DNA from: Macrolepiota albuminosa
Taxonomy: Eukaryota > Basidiomycota > Agaricomycetes > Agaricales > Agaricaceae
Length of the DNA stretch: 64,000 nt
Assembly (NCBI GenBank): GCA_027475525.1
Contig: JAMWFC010000037.1
Span: 1,121,419 to 1,185,418 of the forward strand
Direction of reading: 5' to 3'
Shown here: positions 55,996 to 64,000 of the stretch, one piece after another
Numbering within the stretch: position 1 is the first letter of the stretch
How the letters are laid out: every line of letters starts with the position of its first letter
The notes under the pieces: model-generated
Told to the model about the DNA's origin: nothing
The model's input: the letters and a program-made list of their open reading frames with translations, nothing else
Databases searched by the model: none
Program-made: the position numbers and the translations under genes

Positions 55996-57995
55996 GGGTT
56001 TAGCTCCAAGTCGTCCCGGGCGGTACTGGATCGTGAAGTCGTACTCTGAGAGGATCTCGGACCACCGGGCCTGCCGTCGACTAAGTTGCTTGGTTGTGGT
56101 GAAGTACTGCAGGTTGTTGTGATCCGAGTAGACCTGAATCCGGTGCCGGGCTCCCTCGAGGTAGGCTTGCCATTGCTTGAAGGCTTCGACGATGGCGAGG
56201 AGCTCCTTGTTGTAGATGTCGTAGTTGAGCTCGGCGTCGATCATGGACTGGGTGTAGAAGGCGACTGGCCGGGGCTCCCCACCATCAGGCTCCATCTGTG
56301 AGAGAATCCCGGCGATGGCATAGTCGGAGGCGTCAAGGCGACTGGCCGGGGCTCCCCACCATCAGGCTCCATCTGTGAGAGAATCCCGGCGATGGCATAG
56401 TCGAAGGTGTCGCATTCTAGGATAATTGGGAGGGTCGGGTCGTAGTGCCGGAGTACGGAGGCGGCTGTGAAAGCCTCCTTGAGCAGGTTAAAGACGCTCT
56501 GGCACTTACTGTCCCAGTTCCAGGCGACGTCCTTGCGCGTGAGCCGGTTGAGGGGTTTCGTGATACCGGAGTAGTTATCTATGAACCTCCGGTAGAAGTT
56601 AGCGAAACCCAAGAAAGATTGTACTTCCTTGACGTTCCGGGGCTGCGGCCAGTTGACGATGGCCTCGACCTTGTGGGGGTCCATGCGGACGCCGTTTGGG
56701 GATACGATGACGCCAAGATACTCAACCTCTTCCGTATGGAATGAACACTTCTCGGGCTTGGCGTGGAGGTTGTGCTCCCGGAGGCGTTCGAGGACTTGCC
56801 GGACATGCTTCTGGTGGTCCTCCGGTGAGTCGGAATAAATGAGGATGTCGTCCAGGTAGACGATCACGAAGACATCACTCATGTCGTGGAAAATGTCATT
56901 CATGAAGTATTGGAACGTGGCGGGGGAGTTAGTCATTCCGAAAGGCATTACAAGGTACTCAAACAGACCATACCGCGTGCGGAACACGGTTTTCCACTCG
57001 TGTCCCGGGGCGATGCGGACATTGTTGTAACCAGAGCGGAGGTCGATTTTTGTGTAAACCTTGGCACTGCGGAGTCGATCGACCAGATTGCTGATGAGCG
57101 GGAGCGGATAGCGGTTCTTCTTGGTGATCTTATTGAGTCCCTGGTAGTCGACGCAGAGCCGGAGCAAGCCGTCCTTCTTCTTGGCGAATAGAACCGGGGC
57201 TCCGGCAGCAGAGGCGGAGGGTCAGATGAATCCCTTACCGAGCATTTTGTCGAGGTAGTCCTTGAGGGCCCGGAGTTCGACCTCCGACATATTGTATACT
57301 TTGCCAAAAGAGGGGGTGGCTCCTTCCTCGAGGTCGATGGTGTGGTCATAGGGGCGGTGCGGGGGGATTTCCTTGGCGTCTCCTTCGGAGAATACGTCAG
57401 TGAACTTGTGATACTCCAGAGGAACTACTTCTCGGAGGATCTGCTCCTCGGACTTCCTTTCCGGGGAAATAGCGTCCCCTCGTAGATATTCTTCCGGGAG
57501 AGATGGCGAGGTGTGTAGCTGAAACGTGGGTGTTCCATCTTTCATGAGGCGGGCGAAGGGGGCGGCTCCGATGATCCTAATGTTGAGTGCGTTCAGGTCG
57601 ATTGGGGTCGCGGGCGCATCAGCCGGAGCAGGTTTGACGCATGTCTGAGACCGGTCAGGGTAGTTCGGCCCCTTGTACTTGTTCCGAGGAATGTTTGGGG
57701 GCCGATTAGGGGCCTTGCGGTCTCGGACTGGCGTGGGGGGTGAATGCGTGAGGGGCGCGGCAGTCGTCCTGGGGGTGTCGGGTGTCGGGTCGCTTCCTAG
57801 GGCTCGGAGGTGTACGGCGGTCGAGGGGTGGTCTTCGGGTCTCAGGAATGTCATGGTGAGTGTCCTCCAATCGATGTTGGGGTTCGTGTCGCGCAGCCAG
57901 GGTAGTCCCAGCACCATCAGGGTCGACTCGTGAAGTCGCGTGACCAGGAAGTCGGAGGTGAATTTGTAGTCGTTGTCCAGGGTCACGCGTTTCAA
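55830..57995 (-). pseudogene. pol: Element C reverse transcriptase and RNase H
   Basis: The frame from 57995 carries the end of PR2 ([23 protein letters not shown]) and a linker. RT follows: [31 protein letters not shown], then TGA at 57222 where element B has Arg (GFI-R-ASI). [39 protein letters not shown] and the YLDD motif are intact. RNase H begins [14 protein letters not shown], in which the second acidic-rich position differs from B (D-T-F versus D-A-S). It continues past the 77-bp duplication 56258-56411 with YNKELLAIVEAFKQW and YSDHNNLQYF. Confidence 0.87.
56258..56411. repeat. 77-bp tandem duplication in element C RNase H, two mismatches
   Basis: 56258-56334 and 56335-56411; the differences are GGAGGCGTC versus GAAGGTGTC near the ends. 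Confidence 0.9.
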
Positions 57996-59100
57996 GTGAG
58001 ACCTCTGGATGGGGCCGGAGGAGGAGGGGGTGCCGTCAAGGCGTTGCAGGCGGAGGGGCTAGTCGAGGGAGTCTGTAAGGGCGACCTCCGGAGGTTGCGG
58101 CACTATCACACAACTGGCAGAGGGAAATCCAAAGTATATTAGAGCCAGTAACGACAGTACAATCAATAACTAATCACCTGGCAGAGGGAAATCCAAAGAG
58201 AACAAGTCTAAGGATTCCTCTGCCAGTGCGGCACATCAGTACGGGGGCGGACGGGCATGGGAACGACTGTACAGTATCCAACGGCTAGCTTCGGGAGGCT
58301 GGGAGAACTCCGGGGCATGGGAAATGCTCCATAGTTCTCCGGAAACTCCGGAAAAGGAAATTGTGACCAGACAAGAGCGAGGAGTCCCCTGACAGAGTCG
58401 TGGGGGAGGTCGAGAGCGTCGCTGATGAAAACTCCGGTGGCTCCGCTGTCGATGAGGGCCGACACTGGCTCTGGGGCGCCATCCAGCCTGGCATTGATGA
58501 CAAAGGATTGGGACGACCAGGACTGGAGTCCGGGAGGCGATGGGGGCCCGTCCTTCGGGGTAGGGTCCGGGGAGTGGGGGATGTCGAAGGGAAGTTGCTG
58601 GTCATCGGGCGTCGGGTCCCGGGTCAGGCGAAGGGTGAGATGTCGCCAATCGATGCGGGGGTTGGTGTCTCGGAGCCACGGAAGCCCTAGGACCAGGGGT
58701 GTGGAGGGGTGGAGTTTGGTTATCAACATCCGGAGGGTGTGAGTCTGTCCGTTGGCGAAAGTGACGGGCATACACACGAAATGAGTGATGTCCCCCGCCG
58801 TAGAGGCGTCTTCGTCGAAGAGGCAGAGCCGTACCGGGACCGGGAGTCGCTGAGCGGGTTCTGGGGCGAGGAGAGACCATGCTTCGTCGATGAAGTTGTC
58901 GATGGCACCACTGTCAACGAGGGTGTCGAGGAGGATTCCAGAGGGGGTGAGGCAGGTTTTGAGGAGGAGGGAGTGCAAAGAGTGGGAGGGTAGATAAGCT
59001 GTGAGGGTGTCCTGTATGAGTGTCATAGAGCGAAGATGTGAGACCGGGGCGGAGAAGACGTCGGGGTCGATTCCGCGATTTAGGGCGTCTTCCGGGTCTA
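57996..59100 (-). pseudogene. Element C tandem aspartic protease domains, split by a solo LTR
   Basis: PR1 has LVDSGAIDNFIDEAW (Asp codon at 58913-58915) and ends [19 protein letters not shown]2 begins LIDSGATGVFISD (Asp codon at 58448-58450) and is cut by the solo LTR. On the far side a TAG follows SLD and then PLRLQRLDG and FLVTRLHES continue the domain. The PR1-PR2 linker is intact here (IDWRHLTLRLTRDPT), which shows that the two stops in element B replace Trp and Arg. The protease frame is -1 relative to the Gag frame that ends at 59098. In the -1 frame a TGA follows G-K, where element B has CGA. Confidence 0.87.
58074..58394 (-). repeat. Solo LTR inserted in the second protease domain of element C
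   Basis: 321 bp, in minus orientation TGTCAGGGGACTCC...CCCTTACA. It is flanked by the 5-bp TSD GAGTC (plus strand, 58069-58073 and 58395-58399). It interrupts the PR2 frame between LDLPHDS and the strand leading to PLRLQRLDG. It is the same family as 50056-50392. Because it has a perfect TSD and lies inside C, the family was active after C inserted or in an ancestor of this copy. Confidence 0.93.
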
Positions 59101-59242
59101 AATCGCCGGGTCATTTTCCGAATACTCGTAGGTGGCGTCCTCCCCTTCGAAGGTCCAGATGGCACATCCCATGACCTGTCGTTTGGGGCACTCGGAGATG
59201 AAATGGTCTTTCTCACCACAGAGTATGCAGACACCCTCCCTT

Positions 59243-59396
59243 CTCCGTCGTTCCTGCACATCTGTCGGGACTTCGATCCAGGGTCGTCCCTTCTTTTGAA
59301 GCCGGTTGGCCCGGAGGGCCTCCGTCGTTCCTGCACATCTGTCGGGACTTCGATCCAGGGTCGTCCCTTCTTTTGAAGCCGGTTGGCCCGGAGGGC
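59243..59396. repeat. 77-bp exact tandem duplication in element C gag
   Basis: 59243-59319 equals 59320-59396, just upstream of the zinc knuckle in element sense. Confidence 0.92.
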
Positions 59397-61700
59397 CTCT
59401 TCGTCCCATTCGTCGTCGAAGTCGAAGTCTTCGGGGTCTTCCGGGGGTTCCTTGGGGCTTGGCGCGTCGCCCGGGTCGTGGGTGGCCACGGCGGCGTTGA
59501 GTTGGGCCTGGGGGCGGGCACCGCTGCCAGGGTTAGCATTGGGCGGGCCGCGACTCACCGGGGGTCGGCCGCCAGGGAACGCGGGGGGACCGGAGTTCCG
59601 ACCTTGGGGGTCGGGGGCTTCGCCGGAGGGCCAAGGGGGTCCTCCTCTAGAGTTCCAGGGGGGTCGGGAATTTGAATACTCGCTGCGGTCTTCCCAGTAG
59701 CGTTGGTCAATCTGCATGACGAGGGCCTTGTATCCATCGTAGGAGGGTTGTTTCGGGGCAAGTCGGAGGACGTCCTTGATGCGTTGTGGCAGGGCGTGGC
59801 GGAGGGCGTACCAGAGGGCGCTGTAGTTCCAACCTGTTTCCTAAGCTTCCTTCTCAAAACGTACGATAAAGGTGGTGAAATGTTCTTCTGAGCGCATCCG
59901 GAGGTTGAAGAGGTTGTCCTCGGCTTCGGCCACGGTGTCGTAGATTCCGGACTTCCTGGAGAACTCGTCGACGAAGGCCTGCCAGCAAGCGAGTGCCGGG
60001 TTGTTGGGGTCAAACTGGATGAGGGCCGTGTAGTGATCAAAGGCGATCTCCTGGAGGTACGATGCGGCAAAGGCCACCCGGGAGCTGTCAACCTAAAACG
60101 TGAGCGGCTTTGCCTGAAATGTATTGAGACACTGAGTGAGGAAGGTACGCCATTTTTGGGGGTCCCGGCCCGTGAAAGCGTCGGGCTTTTGAATGTCCAG
60201 TCGTCCTTTGCGGGCGAGAGCGTCGCGAGCGTCGTCCGGTCCGGCAGCGTTGCGGAGAGGGGAGCCAGCATTGTAATAATAGTAGTAGTGATTACCCCCT
60301 CCTCCTTGAGGAGGAAAAGCACCAAGGGCGGGACCCCACCTGCCTGGAGGGCCTTCTCCGGGTGGCTCACCTGGGGGTCCACGCCCGGGGGGTCCGTTAT
60401 CCCAGGGGGATTCGTTTCTGCCGGGGGGAGGCCCGGGTCTCCACGCAGGGGGTGGCGGAGGTGGAGGCCCTGGGGGTCGTCCTCGAGGTTCGGCTGGGGG
60501 TGGCGGGGGCGGTCGGGGAGGGTTCAGCGGCGTCGGGTCGGGCAGAGGGGGGCCGGGTGATGGGTCAGGTGCCGGGTTGCGCGGAGGACGTTCAACCCGG
60601 GAGGGTCGTGCCTGCATCGGGGGTCGCAGGGGGTTTTGTAGGTCGAAGTGAGGTGGCGGGTCGCGGCGGAAGTTGCGTTCCGGAGGGACCGGGGCTGACG
60701 TAGGGGGCGGTACCGGGACGGGTGCGGGCGCGGAATGTGGTTCGTTGTTGCCACGTGTGAGCTCGTCGATGTAGCACAGCGTGTCGTCTGTGCTAGGGGT
60801 GTCCGCGTGGAGTCTACCGGGGTTTGCCGGGGCCAGGGGTCGGGCGTTGTCTGTTCGCGGGAGGGGTTCCAGGGGTCTTTGGAGCTGTCCCCAGGTCTCA
60901 AAGGTACTAGGAACGGAGTTAGCCCTGCGGCGAGTTGACAAGCCTACCGTGCGGGCAGCGGGTTGATCGAAGAGGCCTCCAGTCAGGTTGAGGGACCGCA
61001 ATATGGCCGAGGCGTTTTGTCGCTCTTCCCGTTGTCGTTGTTCCAGAGTGGGGTCTGCGGAGGCTGTCGGGGCTGCCAGGGCCAGCTCCGGGGGTTCCCG
61101 TCGAACGTGAATTGAGCGACCTGGGTCCGCAGGGTCGTTGAGGGGTCGAGGGGAGGGGGACGCGTGGACTTCGTTGAGCAGCTGTTGCAATTCTTCTCGG
61201 AGGATCGTATTGCACCTATACTTTACCATAGTTTGCTTCGGGAGTTCTCCTCACGTGAGGCGGTCCCCAAATTCGACCAAGCAATGAGCCCATTCTTCCG
61301 GAGTGCCTTCGAAATTGTCGTGCTCAAATTCCGTGAGCAGCGCCCTTGTTCGTTGAGCGAAGTCCTCCGGCGTAATCCTGAGTGAGCGGAGTACTTCGTC
61401 CCGTTGCCGTTTATACTCCGCGAGGCGTCATCGTCCCATTGGCGAGGGAGAGGTTCGAGCGGGTGGAGCAGTGGCCGGGTAGTGACGAGGGGGGTAGTTG
61501 AGGTAGAGGGGTCCTCGGAGTTCTCGGGGCTGGGGGACGGGGCGCTGGTAGCCGTAGTAGGGGGTGGGTGCAAAGGGGCCCTTGCTGGGGGGGATTGGGC
61601 GAGGTCCACTGGGTACTGGTGGGGTCTCCGGCAGGCCCCCAGGGATGCTCCGGTACGAGGGGACCTCCACAGGTCGTGCCATGGCTAAGTTGGGCGGAGG

Positions 61701-61854
61701 AGCCCAGCTGGCTGAGGGCCCCAGATCGTAGAGGGATGGGTCGGGGGCCCAATGGCGGTGGAGGTACGGGGGTTCGTAGCCCAGCTGGCTGAGGGCCCCA
61801 GATCGTAGAGGGATGGGTCGGGGGCCCAATGGCGGTGGAGGTACGGGGGTTCGT
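61701..61854. repeat. 77-bp exact tandem duplication in element C gag N-terminus
   Basis: 61701-61777 equals 61778-61854. It changes the gag frame from phase 1 to phase 2, as 77 bases should. Confidence 0.92.
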
Positions 61855-61992
61855 ACGGAAGGGGTGGATAGACGGGGCGGGGGGTCTGCGCGGAGTAATG
61901 CTCGGGTACCGGGCGCCTGTAGGGGTCGGTCTGGTAGCCCATGGAGTAGTAGGTGTGAGTATACGTAGCCATCAAGAACGGTGTAAGGAGGG

Positions 61993-62005
61993 AGTCTTGA
62001 TATTA
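61993..62005 (-). promoter_or_regulatory. Element C self-complementary primer-binding site
   Basis: In element sense TAATATCAAGACT begins immediately after the 5' LTR. All thirteen bases are complementary to AGTCTTGATATTA in the LTR (plus-strand 62382-62394). This predicts RNA starting near 62394 and Tf1-style self-priming. Confidence 0.85.
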
Positions 62006-62757
62006 TGTCAGGTTCCACTGAGTCGGGGGCCTTCTGGGAAAGCGATCGCCCTTACAATGCGGACTTGTCCTACGGATACTCGGGTGTCTGGAACTCCAGG
62101 GCTAGGACTCCGGGGTTCAAGACGTGGACAGGGGAATCCTGGGGAAGGGGATTTGGTCTGGGGGTTTTGGGTGGTAAGTAGCTGGGGAGTTCGGGTGGGG
62201 GTCGAGTCGTGAACCAGAGGTTCTAAGATAAGACCAAGTTAGCAAATTTAAGTCGTGAAGTGCGTACCAATCTTAGAGCACGCAAGTATTCAAGCGTGCC
62301 AGTCAAAAGCGTGCCAGTCAATGCGTACCAGTCAAGCAGAGGGCACGCAACAATCCAAGTAAAGCAATGTAACAGTGTATGTAATATCAAGACTGGCGAA
62401 TACAACAGGGAACTATGCTATAAGTACTACGGGGCCGGGTCTCGGGGTTCCGGGATGTCTGGGATGGGTTCCGGGGGTTATTGAGTAGCGGCAGAGGCTG
62501 CATACCGGGATCGTGCGTGTGGGGTGCGCGATCAATTGGCACGGATGGAGCCGTGATGCGTGATGCGCAATGGCTGGAACGAGTCGTGTGATCCGATCGT
62601 TGATCGGGGCTGGTGACGGCTGATGGCGGTCCTTGATGCGCATGATGGTGGTGTCGGCGGTCATGATGGCGGGGCATGTCCTGTGGGGTCGGAGGGAGGT
62701 CCCGGAGGGTGTTCTGGGGGTGTTCCGGGGTGGGCCCGGAGGGGAGGGGTCGTGACA
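62006..62757 (-). repeat. Element C 5' LTR
   Basis: 752 bp, same length as the 3' copy with scattered transitions; followed by the TSD GCATG at 62758-62762. Confidence 0.95.
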
Positions 62758-62762
62758 GCATG

Positions 62763-63159
62763 CCATGCTGACCACACCATGGCATCTGCCAGGCTCTGGC
62801 ACCGTGCCGTGATCGGCTCACGATCTTAGAAGAGAAAGGTGTGGGAAAGATTGGAGAAACTCCTGAGCACGCAGAGGCCTCCGAAAACGCTCACAGCCTT
62901 TGGCGCTCGCCTTTATGCCGACCTCTGCAGTTGAAGAGTTTGAATAGCACCAAAACCAGTCACGTGTGAATGTGACTGCGTGAATTGAAGAGTAGAGGTG
63001 ACAAGCGACGAGTAGCTAAGAAGCAGCTGTTGAGGAGAGAGGTGGGGTGGTGGTGGTGATAAGATGTCGTGGGAGCTGAGCCGAAGAGGAAGGAAAGGGC
63101 ATCATGAATGAGAAGAATGATGGAGACGTTCATAGACAGCGTGAATACGCACGAGTGTG
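62763..63159. other. Region between element C and the recombinase gene
   Basis: No gene. It contains copy 2 of the 97-bp repeat and the 3' flank of the minus-strand recombinase gene. Confidence 0.5.
62922..63018 (+). repeat. 97-bp repeat, copy 2
   Basis: Aligns without gaps to 50703-50799. Before element C inserted, the two copies were only about 680 bp apart. Confidence 0.9.
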
Positions 63160-64000
63160 CTATAATTCGTGAATGAAAGTACGGGATGATGATGAAAAAC
63201 GGCAATGATGGCAAGCTGAAGAATGGCTATACTTGTGGTTCAGGAAGGCTAACTGAAGCTCTGCTCGCACAGAAGGGTTGTCCCTGAGATATGATTTCCA
63301 GGCTTGAGAGGTCCAACGCCCAATGGCCATGATTATATCCTCAGACAGGCCGAGGGAGGCATAAAATGTTGCTCCTCCCGCTCTTGGAGAATGGCCTCCA
63401 TAAGATCTGTCAAGGAATGATGAAAGCTTTGCGTCGAACCATGCACGTGTGGGGATTGAACCGTCACGGCACAAAAAAAGAGCAAATCTCGCACCGTGAA
63501 TAGCATCGCAGCGGCATGTGTATTCATATAGGAGTTTAACCAGGTCGGCAACATCGTGGTGAGCAAACATTACCTGCAAACCTGTGAAGAAACGGTCAGT
63601 TTTATGGTAAGGGAGGTCGTATGAAGCGTAGCCGTGTGAGAAACGAAGCGAGGAGCGTTTGATGATTTTTCTCCAATCCAAAGATGCCTTTGTTTTTATC
63701 ACGAGTTCTCCTGACCGGTGACACGCGTAAAATGCGCAGGACATTAGAGTCGCAAATAACAGATCGTCAAAATCATTCGATGTGTGAGCACGAGCAACAA
63801 AAGCATTTAAGTGGGAGAGACAAAGGGGAAGCTTCCGATGGATTGAATCTGCACATATTTTCTTCGCCCCTTTTATCGCAGATTTTATGAGAGGGTGCGC
63901 TCTGTTGGAATCAAAGTCAGGATAAATGTTGTGGAGGAAGTGGCCTGCGCCTGATAGATATTTGGGTCCAGAAGCGATGAATTTTGATGTGAACGCAATA
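63160..64000 (-). CDS. Tyrosine recombinase, partial (runs off the window)
   Basis: The frame is open from the window edge to the stop at 63160, about 280 residues, with no internal stop. Catalytic residues of the DNA-breaking-rejoining fold can be placed: Arg in Y-A-C-H-R-S-G-E-L, Lys in the following strand region, H-S-P-R-A-G-G-A-T (HxxR), Trp in I-G-R-W-T-S-Q-A-W and the nucleophile Tyr in K-S-Y-L-R-D-N-P. The upstream part (KYLSGAGHFLHNIYPDFD, KLPLCLSHLNAF) is typical of recombinases abundant in mushroom genomes. Such genes occur in Cryptons and in DIRS/Ngaro retroelements; the missing N-terminal side prevents a choice. The gene appears undamaged in this window. Confidence 0.82.
   Translation of the reverse strand, partial: IAFTSKFIASGPKYLSGAGHFLHNIYPDFDSNRAHPLIKSAIKGAKKICADSIHRKLPLCLSHLNAFVARAHTSNDFDDLLFATLMSCAFYACHRSGELVIKTKASLDWRKIIKRSSLRFSHGYASYDLPYHKTDRFFTGLQVMFAHHDVADLVKLLYEYTCRCDAIHGARFALFLCRDGSIPTRAWFDAKLSSFLDRSYGGHSPRAGGATFYASLGLSEDIIMAIGRWTSQAWKSYLRDNPSVRAELQLAFLNHKYSHSSACHHCRFSSSSRTFIHEL

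Larger units (their letters stand above)
59098..61972 (-). pseudogene. gag: Element C Gag, interrupted
   Basis: From ATG 61972 (MATYTHTYYSMGYQTD) one frame runs to TAG 59098 once the 77-bp duplications 61701-61854 and 59243-59396 are removed. It is interrupted by TGA at 61428 and 61251 and TAG at 60093 and 59841. Element B has Arg, Gln or Tyr in several of these places. Blocks in order: Tyr/Pro-rich N-terminus, YKRQRDEVLRSLRITPEDFAQ, a very Pro-rich linker, a poly-Tyr run NHYYYYYN, and the capsid block GRDPQKWRTFLTQCLN to MQIDQRYWEDRSEY. An acidic patch and a CCHC knuckle C-I-L-C-G-E-K-D-H-F-I-S-E-C (about 59188-59235) close it. Confidence 0.85.
51222..62757 (-). mobile_element. Element C: chromovirus with tandem protease domains and an antisense gene
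   Basis: Minus-strand insertion bounded by two 752-bp LTRs (51222-51973 and 62006-62757; TG...CA) with TSD GCATG at 51217-51221 and 62758-62762. The gene order equals element B: gag, PR1, PR2, RT, RNase H, integrase, chromodomain, then an opposite-strand multi-exon gene next to the 3' LTR. It contains a 321-bp solo LTR in PR2, five 77-bp junction duplications and a further diverged duplication of about 165 bp. LTRs of B and C share their ends (TGTCAGGTTCC) and self-priming word, but most of the LTR differs. Confidence 0.95.

Noticed and set aside
195..61854. The 77-bp duplications as biological minisatellites or recombination footprints
   Set aside because: Fourteen unrelated sequences with one identical period and always exactly two copies is not expected from biology but is expected from k-mer overlaps.

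Overview
The window looks like nuclear DNA of a filamentous basidiomycete, probably an agaricomycete. The evidence is short GT-AG introns (about 44-65 nt), an integral-membrane protein family typical of mushroom-forming fungi, chromodomain Ty3/Gypsy elements of fungal type, a non-LTR element with its own RNase H, and a fungal-type tyrosine recombinase. It is repeat-dominated: roughly three quarters of the bases lie in six retroelement insertions whose borders can be fixed by target-site duplications (TSDs). Only two ordinary host genes are convincing: a divergent Cdc20/Cdh1-like WD40 protein (44583-46488, minus) and a polytopic membrane protein (47964-49828, plus).

Layout. 1-3663: AT-rich, no gene. 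3669-15120: element A, a plus-strand Ty3/Gypsy with identical 192-bp LTRs, TSD CAGAC, and an extra long ORF behind the integrase. 15872-16440: 5'-truncated non-LTR copy with a 13-bp TSD. 16454-24455: a decayed reverse-transcriptase gene (element E) split by element D (17302-23266, minus-strand Gypsy, 281-bp LTRs, TSD CACAG). 24565-36473: element B (minus-strand chromovirus, 859-bp LTRs, TSD CCTGC), itself carrying a solo LTR of family C that spans a 100-N gap. 36754-44170: near full-length non-LTR element with poly(A) and a 15-bp TSD. 44186-51221: the host genes and a solo LTR. 51222-62757: element C (minus-strand chromovirus related to B, 752-bp LTRs, TSD GCATG), interrupted by a solo LTR. 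62758-64000: a 97-bp repeat and a tyrosine recombinase running off the end.

The most unusual biology is in B and C. Both encode Gag-PR-PR-RT-RNaseH-IN-chromodomain with two consecutive retropepsin-like domains. Both have a 12-13-nt self-complementary primer-binding site of Tf1/sushi type. Both also carry, between pol and the 3' LTR and on the opposite strand, a four-exon gene for a Zn2Cys6-like, coiled-coil protein whose three intron positions and phases are conserved between the two families. Introns on the antisense strand would survive retrotransposition, which fits an accessory gene that lives inside the element.

Two cautions. First, fourteen tandem duplications in the window all have a period of exactly 77 bp and break reading frames; they look like unmerged k=77 contig overlaps, not biology. 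The N gap likewise appears to hide an overlap, not missing sequence. Second, nearly all in-frame stops in the elements are TGA or TAG at positions where a homologue has Arg, Trp or Gln, the pattern expected from C-to-T decay (CGA to TGA, CAG or TGG to TAG). Because repeats are assembled as mosaics, element integrity and LTR identity should be read with care.
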